This document shows, piece after piece, positions 17,445 to 25,980 of a stretch of 64,000 bases of DNA. A program made the translations under genes and the position numbers. This DNA is from Cellulomonas sp. NS3 (GTDB lineage Bacteria > Actinomycetota > Actinomycetes > Actinomycetales > Cellulomonadaceae): assembly GCF_024757985.1 (NCBI RefSeq), contig NZ_CP103289.1, positions 3,100,001-3,164,000 of the forward strand, given 5' to 3'. Within the stretch, counting starts at the first letter, position 1; every line of letters starts with the position of its first letter. The notes under the pieces are model-generated. The model ran no database searches and was not told where the DNA came from. It was given only the letters and a program-made list of their open reading frames with translations.

Positions 17445-18485
17445 ATGGTCGACGAGCACAGCACCGCAGGGTCGTACGTCACGCAGGGCAGCGAGTTCAC
17501 GCGCGACATGCGCTACATCGCGACCCGGATCACCGCGGACGGGCGCGACGGCTACCCCGTCGAGGCCGGCCGGTACCGCCTCGTCGTCGCGCGGGCGTGC
17601 CCGTGGGCGAACCGCTCGATCATCGTGCGGCGCCTGCTCGGGCTCGAGGACGCGATCTCGATGGGGGTGTGCGGCCCGACGCACGACGCGCGCTCGTGGA
17701 CGTTCGACCTCGACCCCGGCGGCGTCGACCCGGTGCTCGGCATCGAGCGGATCCAGGACGCCTACCTCGCCCGGTTCCCCGACTACGACCGCGGCATCAC
17801 GGTGCCCGCCATCGTCGACGTCGCGACCGGGGAGGTCGTGACGAACGACTTCGCCCAGATGACGCTCGACCTGTCGACCGAGTGGACGGCGTTCCACCGC
17901 GACGGCGCGCCGGACCTGTACCCGGACCCGCGCCGCGACGAGATCGACGACGTGATGCGCGGTGTCTTCCGGGACGTCAACAACGGCGTCTACCGGTGCG
18001 GGTTCGCGGGCTCGCAGGAGGCCTACGAGCGCGCCTACGACCGGCTCTTCGCCCGCCTCGACGCGCTCTCGGAGCGGCTCGCCACGCAGCGCTACCTCGT
18101 CGGCGACACCCTCACCGAGGCCGACGTGCGCCTGTTCACGACGCTCGCGCGGTTCGACGCCGTCTACCACGGGCACTTCAAGTGCAACCGGTCGAAGCTC
18201 ACCGAGCTGCCGGTCCTGTGGGCGTACGCGCGCGATCTTTTCCAGACGCCTGGGTTCGGGGACACGACCGACTTCCAGCACATCAAGGAGCACTACTACG
18301 TGGTGCACGAGGACGTGAACCCCTCCCGCACCGTGCCGAAGGGGCCGGACCTGCGCGGGTGGCTCACGCCGCACCACCGCGAGCAGCTCGGCGGGCGCCC
18401 GTTCGGCGACGGCACGCCGCCCGGGCCCGTGCGACCGGGCGAGGAGGTCCCGGCCGCGCACACGGCCGCCGCGATGGCGGGCTGA
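17445..18485 (+). CDS. Xi-class GST-like (glutathionyl/mycothiolyl-hydroquinone) reductase
   Basis: The 346-residue protein matches the YqjG/ECM4 family: a thioredoxin-fold start with the nucleophilic Cys in ARACPWANRSIIVRRLLG near residue 50, TVPAIVDVATGEVVTNDF for thiol binding, and an all-helical C-terminal domain (LVGDTLTEADVRLFTTL, FDAVYHGHFKCN). Family members remove a thiol adduct from quinones. Actinobacteria make mycothiol instead of glutathione, so a mycothiol-linked role is inferred. ATG 17445 is the first start after the divergent promoter region. The last 50 residues are a Pro/Gly-rich tail not needed for the fold. Confidence 0.9.
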   Translation: MVDEHSTAGSYVTQGSEFTRDMRYIATRITADGRDGYPVEAGRYRLVVARACPWANRSIIVRRLLGLEDAISMGVCGPTHDARSWTFDLDPGGVDPVLGIERIQDAYLARFPDYDRGITVPAIVDVATGEVVTNDFAQMTLDLSTEWTAFHRDGAPDLYPDPRRDEIDDVMRGVFRDVNNGVYRCGFAGSQEAYERAYDRLFARLDALSERLATQRYLVGDTLTEADVRLFTTLARFDAVYHGHFKCNRSKLTELPVLWAYARDLFQTPGFGDTTDFQHIKEHYYVVHEDVNPSRTVPKGPDLRGWLTPHHREQLGGRPFGDGTPPGPVRPGEEVPAAHTAAAMAG

Positions 18486-18530
18486 CCCGGGCGGGCGGTC
18501 GCCGCCGGTGGTCGACGGTCGGGCAGGGCG

Positions 18531-18559
18531 CTGACGCACGCCGACCGTTCTGCTACGTT
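18531..18559 (+). promoter_or_regulatory. Promoter of the thiamine-precursor transport operon
   Basis: CTGACG (18531-18536) and TACGTT (18554-18559) are separated by exactly 17 nt, a good sigma-70-type pair for this GC content. The expected transcript start, about 7 nt later, falls just before the TPP riboswitch. Confidence 0.55.
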
Positions 18560-18574
18560 CGCCCGGAACAAGCC

Positions 18575-18671
18575 CCCGGGGAGCGCAGGAGCGCTGAGAG
18601 TGCGGCCGGACACGCAGGTGTCCCACCCGCAGACCCGTGGAACCTGATCTGGTTCACACCAGCGTAGGGAG
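18575..18671 (+). promoter_or_regulatory. TPP riboswitch (THI element)
   Basis: The two invariant blocks of the thiamine pyrophosphate aptamer are present: CTGAGAG at 18594-18600 and ACCTGATCTGG followed by ACCAGCGTAGGGA at the 3' end (about 18642-18670). Between them lies an extended P3-type stem (GGACACGCAGGTGTCC). TPP binding should lower expression of the four-gene ykoFEDC operon that follows. Boundaries are approximate. A strong hairpin about 90 nt downstream is the likely expression platform. Confidence 0.95.
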
Positions 18672-18760
18672 CAGGGCAGGTGTCGCCGGGTCCGCCCGTC
18701 GCCGCGTCCCGTCGGGCAGCCCCTCGGGCGACCCGTCGGGGGGTGCGCGCCCGGGCGGAG

Positions 18761-18795
18761 CCGTCGGTGCGCTCGCCGGGGGTCCGCACCGACGG
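18761..18795 (+). promoter_or_regulatory. Hairpin between TPP aptamer and ykoF start
   Basis: An 11-bp perfect stem (CCGTCGGTGCG at 18761-18771 and its complement at 18785-18795) with a 13-nt loop ends two bases before the GAAGGA ribosome site of ykoF. No U-tract follows, so it more likely acts on translation initiation or through Rho than as an intrinsic terminator. Its role as the riboswitch expression platform is inferred from position. Confidence 0.5.
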
Positions 18796-18807
18796 TGAAG
18801 GACCGCC

Positions 18808-19563
18808 ATGAACCCGACGCTCTCCCCTCCCCCGACCGCCCCTGCCGCGCCGGCCGTGCCGCCCACGCCCGCGACGCCCGCGCAGCTTGGGGTCGGTGCA
18901 CGCTTCTCGCTGCACCCCATGACGTCGGACTTCGTGGAGGTGATCCTCGGGGCGCTCGCGGCGGGCGACGCGAGCCGGCTCGAGGTCACGACCGACGACG
19001 TGTCGACGTTCGTCCGCGGCCAGGAGGCCGACGTGCTGACCTACCTGCGCGACGTGATCGCGGCCGCCGCCTCCGGGGGCGTGCACGTCGTCGCGCAGGT
19101 GCTGCTCTCGCGCGGGTGCCCCGGCGAGGTCGCGTGCGAGCTGCCCGACGACGTCGTGCTGCACCCCGTCGACCTCCCCGCGCTGGCCCCCACCGGGCTG
19201 TGCGCGAGCGCGCACTGGGCGCTCTACCCGCTCGACGACGGCGGTCCCGACCCGCACGGGCGGGAGCGGACCGCGGACCACATGGCCGGCATCTACGCGG
19301 CGATCGACCGGGCCCGCGAGCGCGGCACGCTGACGAGGGGCGAGCACTTCGTGACCCGGCTCGACGGCGACCTCGCCGACGTGCTCGCGACGGTGGCCGA
19401 CGGCTGGCTGCTCGTCGGGCGCGAGGTCCGGCACGTCACCACGCACGCGACGATCTCGCTGGGCTCGCCGAGCACGCCCGGCACGTCCGGCACAGGCACG
19501 TCCGGCGCGTCCGGCGCGTCCGGCACAGGCACGTCCGGTGCGGCCGACGAGGACGCCCGATGA
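18808..19563 (+). CDS. ykoF: YkoF-family thiamine/HMP-binding protein
   Basis: Two YkoF-type ferredoxin-like domains can be followed: GARFSLHPMTSDFVEVILGAL near residue 30 and, after a spacer, GLCASAHWALYPL with HMAGIYAAIDRA near 130-170. The B. subtilis protein binds thiamine or hydroxymethylpyrimidine in the cytoplasm and is encoded with the YkoEDC transporter, as here. A Pro/Ala-rich N-terminal tail of about 28 residues and a C-terminal tail of repeated GTSG/GASG units (about 225-245) are additions that look recently expanded at DNA level. ATG 18808 has GAAGGACC upstream. First gene under the TPP riboswitch; its stop overlaps the ykoE start (ATGA). Confidence 0.92.
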   Translation: MNPTLSPPPTAPAAPAVPPTPATPAQLGVGARFSLHPMTSDFVEVILGALAAGDASRLEVTTDDVSTFVRGQEADVLTYLRDVIAAAASGGVHVVAQVLLSRGCPGEVACELPDDVVLHPVDLPALAPTGLCASAHWALYPLDDGGPDPHGRERTADHMAGIYAAIDRARERGTLTRGEHFVTRLDGDLADVLATVADGWLLVGREVRHVTTHATISLGSPSTPGTSGTGTSGASGASGTGTSGAADEDAR

Positions 19564-20243
19564 GCGCCCCGGCCGCCGCGGCCCGTCCCCCGGCGACGCC
19601 CCGCCGGCGGGGGCTGACGCTCCAGGAGCTCGTGCTCGTCGCGGCGCTGGGCGTCGTCTTCGGCTTCCTGTACTGGGCGCTCGTGCAGGCGTGGGCGTGG
19701 CTCCAGCTCGCGATGGGCCCGCTCGGCGACCTCGCCCAGCACGTCCTGATCGGCGGCTGGATGGTCGTCGCGCCGCTCGCGCTGTACGTCGTGCGCAAGC
19801 CCGGGGTCGGCATCGTCGCGGAGCTGCTCGCGGCGACCATCGAGGTCGTCTTCCTGGGCTCGCCGATCGGGCCGATGCTGCTCCTCGTCGGGTTCGTGCA
19901 GGGCGCGGGCGCCGAGCTCGCGTTCGCGGCGACCCGGTACCGGCGCTACGGGTGGGGCGTCTTCGTCGCGTCGGGCGTGACCGCGGCGCTCGCGAGCCTC
20001 GCGCTCGGGACCGTGCGGTTCGGGTGGCTCGCGCAGGACTGGTTCGCCTACCGCGTCGGGCTCGAGGTCGTCAGCGGGATCGTGCTGAGCGGGATCCTGG
20101 CCAAGGTCCTCGGGGACGCGCTGCTGCGCACGGGCGTGCTCGACAACCACGCGATCGGGCGCGCGGCCCGTGCCGCCCGCGGCCGGGACGGCGCCGACCC
20201 CGGCGGTGCGCCCGCACCCGCCCCGCAGCAGGCCGGCGCGTGA
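19560..20243 (+). CDS. ykoE: ECF transporter S component YkoE
   Basis: This 227-residue protein with five or six membrane helices is the substrate-binding S component of an energy-coupling-factor importer. It has the family segments FGFLYWALVQAWAWL, LLAATIEVVFLGSPIGPMLL and AFAATRYRRYGWGVF. With YkoD and YkoC it should import hydroxymethylpyrimidine or thiamine, which the upstream TPP riboswitch supports. The start overlaps the ykoF stop and the stop overlaps the ykoD start (GTGA), so translation is coupled. The last 40 residues are a charged, Ala/Gly/Pro-rich cytoplasmic tail. Confidence 0.94.
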   Translation: MSAPAAAARPPATPRRRGLTLQELVLVAALGVVFGFLYWALVQAWAWLQLAMGPLGDLAQHVLIGGWMVVAPLALYVVRKPGVGIVAELLAATIEVVFLGSPIGPMLLLVGFVQGAGAELAFAATRYRRYGWGVFVASGVTAALASLALGTVRFGWLAQDWFAYRVGLEVVSGIVLSGILAKVLGDALLRTGVLDNHAIGRAARAARGRDGADPGGAPAPAPQQAGA

Positions 20244-21901
20244 TCGAGGTCCGCGGGCTCTCGGTGCGCTTCCCGCGCGCCGAGGGCCCGGTCCTGCGGG
20301 GCGTCGACCTCGACGTCGCCGAGGGCGAGCGGGTGCTCCTGCTCGGGCCGTCGGGCTCGGGCAAGAGCACGCTGCTGCGCGTGCTCGCGGGCATCGTGCC
20401 GCAGACCGTGGATGCCGACGTGTGGGGCTCGGTGCGCGTCGCGGGGGAACCGGTGGTCGTCGACCCGGCGCTCCCGGGCGGCGCCGGGTCCGGGCACGAT
20501 CCCGCGGTGACGGACGTCCCGACGCTCGCCCGGCGGGTCGCGACGCTGACCCAGAACCCGGCCGACCAGCTGTGCCTGCCGACGGTCCGGGACGAGGTCG
20601 CGTTCGCGCTCGAGAACCGCGCCGTCCCGGCCGAGGAGATTGGCCCGCGCGTGCACGCCGCCCTGGCGGCCGTCGGAGCCGGGCACCTCGCGGGCCGGCG
20701 CACGAGCGAGCTCTCGGGCGGCGAGGGCCAGCGGGTCGCGCTCGCGGCGGCGCTCGTCGCGGACCCGGACGTGCTCCTGCTCGACGAGCCGACGGCGCTG
20801 CTCGACCCGGTCGGCGCGCGCGGCGTCGCGGACGCGGTGCGCGCGTCCGGGGCCCGCACCTCGGTGCTCATCGAGCACCGCCTCGACGAGCTCGGCGAGC
20901 TCCCCGGCCGGCTCGTGGTGCTCGACGCGCACGGCGGCGTGCGGGCCGACGGCGCGACCGCCGAGGTCGTGCTCGACGAGGCACGCGCGCTCGCCGCGGA
21001 GGGCGTCTGGCTGCCGCTCGCGGCCGAGCTGCGCGCCGCGGGCGTCACCTCGCTCGACGCGCTCGCCCCCGGCGCCGGGCCGGACGCGCCCGGCGCCGGG
21101 CTCCCCCGGACCACCGCCGCCCCGCTGCTGCGCGGGCACGCGCTCGGCGTCCGCCGGGGCGAGCGCCGGGTGCTCGACGGCGTCTCGCTCGACGTGCACG
21201 CCGGCCGCGTGACCGCGGTCCTCGGGCTCAACGGCTCGGGCAAGAGCACGCTCCTGCACGCGCTCGCCGGGCTGCTGCCCGGCGGACCCGACTCGGGCAC
21301 GGTCACCGGCGCGCGCGTCGGGATGGTCTTCCAGCAGCCCGAGCACCAGCTGCTCGCCCGGACGGTGCACGCCGAGATCGCGTACGGCCCGCGCCGCGCC
21401 CACCTGCCCGACGTGGACGAGCGGGTCGAGCGCGCGCTGCGCGAGCACGTGCTCGACGGTCTGGCGGACCACGACCCGTTCCGGCTCTCGGGCGGTCAGC
21501 AGCGGCGGCTCTCGCTCGCCGCGATGGCGGTGTGCGACCACGAGGTCCTCCTCGCCGACGAGCCGACGTTCGGCCAGGACCGCCGCACGACGCGCGCGAC
21601 CGCCCGGGCGCTGACCGCGCTCGCCCGCGAGGGCCGGGGCGTGGTGCTCGTGACGCACGACCTGCGGCTCGCCGGGCTCGTCGCCGACGAGGTCCTCGTG
21701 CTGCACGCCGGCCGGGTGCTCGCGCACGGGCCCGCCGCCGCGGTGCTCGCGGACGACGACGTGCTCGCGCGCGCGGGCCTGCGGCTGCCCCCGCTGCTCG
21801 CCGCGTGGCGCTCGACCGGTCTGCCGCTGCGGCCCCTGCTCGCGGCGCTCGACGCGCGGACGGCGGGCTCCCCCGCGGCGCAGCCGGAGCGTGCCGCGTG
21901 A
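20240..21901 (+). CDS. ykoD: ECF transporter duplicated ATPase YkoD
   Basis: Two ABC ATPase domains are fused in 553 residues. The first has Walker A GPSGSGKST at 36-44, signature LSGGEGQRVALAAAL near 157 and Walker B VLLLDEPTALLD. The second has Walker A GLNGSGKST near 330, signature LSGGQQRRLSLAAMA and Walker B VLLADEPTFGQD. It forms the energising pair of the ECF importer in one chain, so no second ATPase gene is needed. The second Q-loop is VFQQPEHQL. The start GTG 20240 overlaps the ykoE stop and the stop overlaps the ykoC GTG. Confidence 0.95.
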   Translation: MIEVRGLSVRFPRAEGPVLRGVDLDVAEGERVLLLGPSGSGKSTLLRVLAGIVPQTVDADVWGSVRVAGEPVVVDPALPGGAGSGHDPAVTDVPTLARRVATLTQNPADQLCLPTVRDEVAFALENRAVPAEEIGPRVHAALAAVGAGHLAGRRTSELSGGEGQRVALAAALVADPDVLLLDEPTALLDPVGARGVADAVRASGARTSVLIEHRLDELGELPGRLVVLDAHGGVRADGATAEVVLDEARALAAEGVWLPLAAELRAAGVTSLDALAPGAGPDAPGAGLPRTTAAPLLRGHALGVRRGERRVLDGVSLDVHAGRVTAVLGLNGSGKSTLLHALAGLLPGGPDSGTVTGARVGMVFQQPEHQLLARTVHAEIAYGPRRAHLPDVDERVERALREHVLDGLADHDPFRLSGGQQRRLSLAAMAVCDHEVLLADEPTFGQDRRTTRATARALTALAREGRGVVLVTHDLRLAGLVADEVLVLHAGRVLAHGPAAAVLADDDVLARAGLRLPPLLAAWRSTGLPLRPLLAALDARTAGSPAAQPERAA

Positions 21902-22764
21902 GCGGCCCGGGGTTCGGCCGGCCGCTCGCGCACGACTCGGTGCTCCACCGGCGCAACCCGACCGTCAAGCTCGCGGTCCTGCTCGTCGTCTCGACGGTCG
22001 TGCTCGCGGTCGTCGACCCGTGGACGCCGCTCGCGCTGTGGGGGATCGCGCTCGTCGCGGTCGCGTGGGCCGGGCGCGTCCCGTGGCGGCTCCTCGCGCG
22101 TGCGCAGCTGCTGTTCGGGCCGTTCGCGCTGAGCATCCTCGCGGTGAACAGCGTGACACGCGACGGGCCGGTCGTCGGCGTGCTCGGGCCGTTCGAGGTC
22201 ACCGGACCCGGGCTCACGATCGGGCTCTCGCTGCTGGTGCGCACGCTGCTCGTCGGGACGCTGTCCGTGGCGTTCGTGCTGACCACGGATGGTGCGCGCC
22301 TCATGACGAGCCTGCACCAGCACGCGCGGCTCGGTGCGCGACCGACCTACGCGGTCCTCGCGGGGTACCGGATGCTCGAGCAGCTCCCCGAGCGGTGGAC
22401 GACGATCCGGCTCGCGCAGGCGGCGCGGGAGCCGGCGCGCGGGGACCGCCGCGGGGCGACGCCGGCCTCGGGTCACCGTGGTCGTTCCCGGGCCGACGGC
22501 GGACGGCGGCTGCCCGCCTCGCCCCGGGCGCTGGCCCGGGCGGCGTTCACGCTGCTCGTCGTGACGCTCCGCCAGGCCGAGCGGATGGCTGTCGCGATGG
22601 AGACCCGTGGGCTCGGCGCCGGGCCGCGCACGGTGCACGCCCCGGTCGCGCTCGACCGCCGGGACGCGGCGTTCGCCGCGGTGACGGTCGGTGTGTGCGT
22701 CGCGGTGATCGCGGCGGCCGCCCGGCTCGGTGTGCTCGCGTCGTGGGGCTCGGCGCTCGCCTGA
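21898..22764 (+). CDS. ykoC: ECF transporter T component YkoC
   Basis: This 288-residue CbiQ/EcfT-type membrane protein transmits ATPase movement to the S component. Four or five hydrophobic helices are seen (LAVLLVVSTVVLAVV, LFGPFALSILAVN, LLVRTLLVGTLSVAFVL and a C-terminal pair). The coupling-helix signatures appear as AAREPARG and AMETRGLG; the first is a diverged form of the usual A-R-G motif. A Gly/Arg-rich insert (about 185-205) separates them. GTG 21898 overlaps the ykoD stop. A strong hairpin follows the stop. Confidence 0.93.
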   Translation: MSGPGFGRPLAHDSVLHRRNPTVKLAVLLVVSTVVLAVVDPWTPLALWGIALVAVAWAGRVPWRLLARAQLLFGPFALSILAVNSVTRDGPVVGVLGPFEVTGPGLTIGLSLLVRTLLVGTLSVAFVLTTDGARLMTSLHQHARLGARPTYAVLAGYRMLEQLPERWTTIRLAQAAREPARGDRRGATPASGHRGRSRADGGRRLPASPRALARAAFTLLVVTLRQAERMAVAMETRGLGAGPRTVHAPVALDRRDAAFAAVTVGVCVAVIAAAARLGVLASWGSALA

Positions 22765-22774
22765 CGCGCCCCCG

Positions 22775-22806
22775 CGCGCGGCGCCGGAGCCACCCGGCGC
22801 CGCGCG
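22775..22806. terminator. Bidirectional hairpin terminator
   Basis: A 13-bp perfect stem (22775-22787 with 22794-22806, loop AGCCAC) fills most of the 51-bp gap between the convergent ykoC and VOC genes. It can serve both transcripts. Confidence 0.75.
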
Positions 22807-22815
22807 GTGCCGGGC

Positions 22816-23745
22816 TCAGGCCGCCGTCGTCACCGAGATCGCGTTGCGCCACGGGTCCTCGAAGCGCAGCGTCGCGCCGTCGTGCCGCACCGCGACGTCG
22901 TGGAACGCGAGCCGCGAGGTGAGCGCCGCGACGTCGTCGGCGGTCGGGACGACGACGGCGACCTCGCCGAGACCCAGCGACGACGCGCGCGGTCCCGCGC
23001 CCGCGCTGTTCCAGGTGTTCATCGCGAGGTGGTGGTGGTAGCCGCCCGCCGAGACGAACAGCGCGCCGTGCCAGTCGGCCATGACGTCGAAGCCCAGCGC
23101 GTCGACGTAGAAGCCGCGGGCGGCGGCGACGTCGCCGACCTGGAGGTGCACGTGCCCGACCGTCGCGCCGCCCGTCGCCGGCGCCGCGGCGTCGTCGAGG
23201 TGGTCACGCAGGAAGGCGTTCGGGTCGAGGCGCAGGGAGTCCATCTGCACGCGCCCGTCCGGCCCGTACGACCACAGCGAGCGGCTGCGGTCCCAGTAGA
23301 GCTCGACGCCGTTCCCCTCGGGGTCGGTGAGGTAGAACGCGAGCGAGACGAGGTGGTCGGCGCTGCCGGTGTAGGTGTGCGGGAAGTGCTGGGCGACGGA
23401 CGCGAGCGTCGCGGCGAGCGTGGCCCGGTCGTCGAACAGCAGCGCCGTGTGGAAGAGGCCCGCGGAGCCGCGCTGGGCCCGCGGGAGATCCGGCGTGTGC
23501 CGCAGGATCACGAGCGGGCGCCCGGCGCGGCCGAGCGTCACGACGTCGGGCCGGTCGGTGCCGAGCAGGCGCGCGTCGGGGTGCTCCAGGACCTCGAGCG
23601 CGAGGCCGTCGCGGTAGTAGCGCGTCTGCAGGTCGAGGTCGGCGACGAGCAGCGTCACGGCGTCCATGCCCGTGCCGGCGGCGATGGACTCGGTGGTCGG
23701 GGACTGCAGCACGCCGGGTGCGGCCTGCGTGGTGTGCGCCTTCAT
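22816..23745 (-). CDS. VOC-family ring-cleaving dioxygenase-like protein (CatE type)
   Basis: This 309-residue protein has two vicinal-oxygen-chelate modules. The first (MDAVTLLVADLDLQTRYYRD, later GVELYWDR) and the second (VGHVHLQVGDVAAARGFYVDALGF, GYHHHLAMNTW) carry the His and Glu metal ligands of the catechol-2,3-dioxygenase CatE/glyoxalase superfamily. Relatives open aromatic or quinone-derived rings and are often repressed by MarR-type regulators. ATG 23745 is chosen for its AGGAGG site; the frame is open further upstream but without signal. Divergent from the DUF2510 gene. The substrate is not known. Confidence 0.88.
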   Translation of the reverse strand: MKAHTTQAAPGVLQSPTTESIAAGTGMDAVTLLVADLDLQTRYYRDGLALEVLEHPDARLLGTDRPDVVTLGRAGRPLVILRHTPDLPRAQRGSAGLFHTALLFDDRATLAATLASVAQHFPHTYTGSADHLVSLAFYLTDPEGNGVELYWDRSRSLWSYGPDGRVQMDSLRLDPNAFLRDHLDDAAAPATGGATVGHVHLQVGDVAAARGFYVDALGFDVMADWHGALFVSAGGYHHHLAMNTWNSAGAGPRASSLGLGEVAVVVPTADDVAALTSRLAFHDVAVRHDGATLRFEDPWRNAISVTTAA

Positions 23746-23778
23746 GGAGGTCCTCCTGCTCGGGTGCGTCCACATTAG

Positions 23779-23790
23779 TTGATGCTTCAA
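23779..23790. promoter_or_regulatory. AT-rich inverted repeat upstream of VOC gene
   Basis: TTGATGCTTCAA (arms TTGA and TCAA) lies 34 bp before the VOC start inside a rare AT-rich patch that also supplies promoter-like TTTTATTG. MarR-family repressors commonly bind such sites in front of CatE-type genes. The arms are only 4 bp, so the call is weak. Confidence 0.35.
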
Positions 23791-23842
23791 TAAAAGGGAA
23801 GCGCGTGCGGGCGGTGCCCCGAGGTGCACCACACTGGTCCGC

Positions 23843-24244
23843 ATGGACGAGCACCGACCGCCGCCCGGGAAGGCCGCGGGCTGGTACACCGATCCCCGCG
23901 GCGGCACGCAGCAGCGCTGGTACGACGGCGAACGGTGGACGGTCGCGACCCGCCCCGACCCCGCACGCACGCCCGAGGACCCCTACGCCGACCTCGAGCG
24001 CGCGCCCAGCAGCAACTACGCGGCCATCGCGGGCCTCCTGCTCGGGCTGCTCTCGCTCGGCTGGAACCCGTTCCTGGCGGTCGGGCTCGCGGGCTTCCTC
24101 GCGAGCCTGCTCGGGCGCCGGCGCGCGAGCGCGTGGGTCACGGAGGGCTACCGGCCCGAGGGTCAGCGCCGCGCGTCGTGGGGGCTCGCGCTCTCGGCGG
24201 CCGGCACGGTCGTCACGCTGCTGCTCGAGGGCGTCGTCCGCTGA
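23843..24244 (+). CDS. DUF2510 small membrane protein
   Basis: This 133-residue protein starts with a DUF2510 module: GWYTDPRGGTQQRWYDGERWT, with its Trp-Tyr-x-Asp-Pro and Arg-Trp-Tyr-Asp-Gly marks, at residues 13-32. Two hydrophobic helices follow (about 55-85, AAIAGLLLGLLSLGWNPFL, and 110-130) with a basic loop between them. DUF2510 is found at the cytoplasmic end of many actinobacterial membrane proteins; its role is unknown. ATG 23843 is the clear start. It converges on the CYTH gene. Confidence 0.85.
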   Translation: MDEHRPPPGKAAGWYTDPRGGTQQRWYDGERWTVATRPDPARTPEDPYADLERAPSSNYAAIAGLLLGLLSLGWNPFLAVGLAGFLASLLGRRRASAWVTEGYRPEGQRRASWGLALSAAGTVVTLLLEGVVR

Positions 24245-24340
24245 CGGCACGCGCCCGGGCCGTCGTGGCGGGCCGACGCGGGCGCCGGCCCGGCGCGCGG
24301 CCGACGCACCGACCGGTCACCGAGCCCGGCGCTGCCGTGC

Positions 24341-24994
24341 TCAGCGCTCGACCGGCCCGTCGCCCCGCTCGAAGTGGTTGTGACCGAGGCCCTGCAGGAA
24401 CCGCGGCCCCTCCGCGGCGAGCTCGGCCTCGAACCGCGCGGCCCAGCCCGCGTAGGGCGCGCCCGAGAGCGCGTCGTTCGCGAACCGGCGGTCGTCGGTC
24501 ACCTCGGTCACGCAGAATGCCGGGATGGTTAGATCCGTCACGGGCCCCCCGCGCTCGCACTCGGCGATCACGAGCGGACGGTTCGCGCCGCCGAACACGT
24601 CGACGACCCAGCCGTCCGACCCGAGCCAGATCGAGTAGCGGTTCTTCACGACCCGCGCCCCGCCGAGCCGGATCATCTGCAGCCCGACCGCGACGTCGAT
24701 CTCCCGCTCCGCCTCGTAGCGGGTGCCCTCGTTCATCGGGCTCTTCACGGTCAGCGCGCAGAAGTCGACACGGTCCGCGAGCGCGTCGAGCACCGCGAGG
24801 TCGTCGTCCATCGCCTCGACCGGCACGACCGCGTCGCTGGCCTGGGCGCGCAGGCGGAGCGCGTACCCCTGCTCCGCGAGGTAGTAGCTCTGCACGATGA
24901 ACGCGGGCGAGGGCTCCGCGAGCAGCTCCGCGGGCAGCTCCCGCACGAAGAACCGGCGCTCGAACTCGAAGTCGCCGTTGCCGCCGTCGCTCAC
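24341..24994 (-). CDS. CYTH domain protein
   Basis: This 217-residue protein has the CYTH tunnel fold. The start FEFERRFFV carries the E-x-E-x-R/K metal-site motif, followed by ALRLRAQ, YEAEREID, VVDVFGGAN and VIAECERG, which give the paired acidic and basic strands that hold a triphosphate. The family includes tripolyphosphatases, thiamine triphosphatase and adenylyl cyclases of class IV. No CHAD domain or second gene helps to choose, though a thiamine uptake operon lies 2 kb away. GTG 24994 has GGAGG 8-9 nt upstream and is preferred to longer reading. It is divergent from the SDR gene, sharing a 92-bp control region. Confidence 0.85.
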   Translation of the reverse strand: MSDGGNGDFEFERRFFVRELPAELLAEPSPAFIVQSYYLAEQGYALRLRAQASDAVVPVEAMDDDLAVLDALADRVDFCALTVKSPMNEGTRYEAEREIDVAVGLQMIRLGGARVVKNRYSIWLGSDGWVVDVFGGANRPLVIAECERGGPVTDLTIPAFCVTEVTDDRRFANDALSGAPYAGWAARFEAELAAEGPRFLQGLGHNHFERGDGPVER

Positions 24995-25086
24995 GCCGTG
25001 GACCTCCGCAGCCTCGTGATCACGCCCCTTACCGTAGGTCCTCCTCTCAGGTGGCGGGACCCGAGCCGCGCGCGTACGACTGAGAC

Positions 25087-25980
25087 ATGAGTGATCAGAC
25101 GACACCTCAGAACCCCACGGACCAGTACGACTCGGCGGAGCACCCGGCTGAGTCGATCGAGCACCCTGGCCGCACCCAGGACATGCCCGAGAAGCCCGAC
25201 CACGGTGAGGAGTCGTACCGGGGCAGCGGACGCCTCGAGGGCAAGCGCGCCGTGATCACCGGCGGCGACTCCGGGATCGGGCGCGCGGTGGCCATCGCGT
25301 TCGCACGGGAGGGCGCGGACGTCCTCATCGCGTACCTCCCCGACGAGGAGGAGGACGCCCAGGAGACCGTCCGCTGGATCGAGGAGGCCGGCCGCAAGGC
25401 CGTGACCGTCCCCGGTGACATCCGCGACGAGGCGCACTGCCAGACGATCATCGACACCGCCGTGAGCGAGCTCGGCGGGCTCGACATCCTCGTCAACAAC
25501 GCGGCGTATCAGATGTCCCAGGCGAAGAGTCTCGAGGAGATCACGACCGAGCAGCTCGACCGCGTCATGAAGACGAACATCTACGCGATGTTCTGGCTCA
25601 GCAAGGCTGCCCTGCCGCACCTGAAGCCCGGGTCGAGCATCATCAACACGTCGTCCATCCAGGCGTACCAGCCGAGCCCCGAGCTGCTCGACTACGCGAC
25701 GACCAAGGCGGGGATCGTCAACTTCACGAAGGGCCTCGCGAAGTACCTCGCCGACAAGGGCGTGCGCGTGAACACCGTGGCGCCCGGGCCGATCTGGACG
25801 CCGCTGATCCCGGCGACCATGCCCGAGGAGAAGGTCGAGAGCTTCGGACAGCAGACGCCCATGGGCCGCGCGGGCATGCCTGCGGAGCTCGCACCCGCGT
25901 TCGTGTTCTTCGCGTCGCAGGAGTCGAGCTACGTCACGGGCGAGCGCCTCGGCGTCACGGGCGGTCAGCCGCTCGCCTGA
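25087..25980 (+). CDS. Short-chain dehydrogenase, general-stress GS39/YghA type
   Basis: This 297-residue SDR oxidoreductase has a hydrophilic N-terminal extension of about 45 residues (DSAEHPAESIEHPGRTQDMP), as in the GS39/YghA group. The cofactor motif GGDSGIGRA, NNAAYQ and the active-site Ser (NTSSIQ) and YATTK (Tyr-x-x-x-Lys) are all intact, so an NAD(P)-dependent carbonyl or alcohol reaction is expected. Members of this group rise under general stress in Bacillus; the substrate is unknown. Codon choice is a little less GC-extreme than in the neighbours. Its 3' end overlaps the end of the convergent ctaG gene by 26 bp. Confidence 0.93.
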   Translation: MSDQTTPQNPTDQYDSAEHPAESIEHPGRTQDMPEKPDHGEESYRGSGRLEGKRAVITGGDSGIGRAVAIAFAREGADVLIAYLPDEEEDAQETVRWIEEAGRKAVTVPGDIRDEAHCQTIIDTAVSELGGLDILVNNAAYQMSQAKSLEEITTEQLDRVMKTNIYAMFWLSKAALPHLKPGSSIINTSSIQAYQPSPELLDYATTKAGIVNFTKGLAKYLADKGVRVNTVAPGPIWTPLIPATMPEEKVESFGQQTPMGRAGMPAELAPAFVFFASQESSYVTGERLGVTGGQPLA

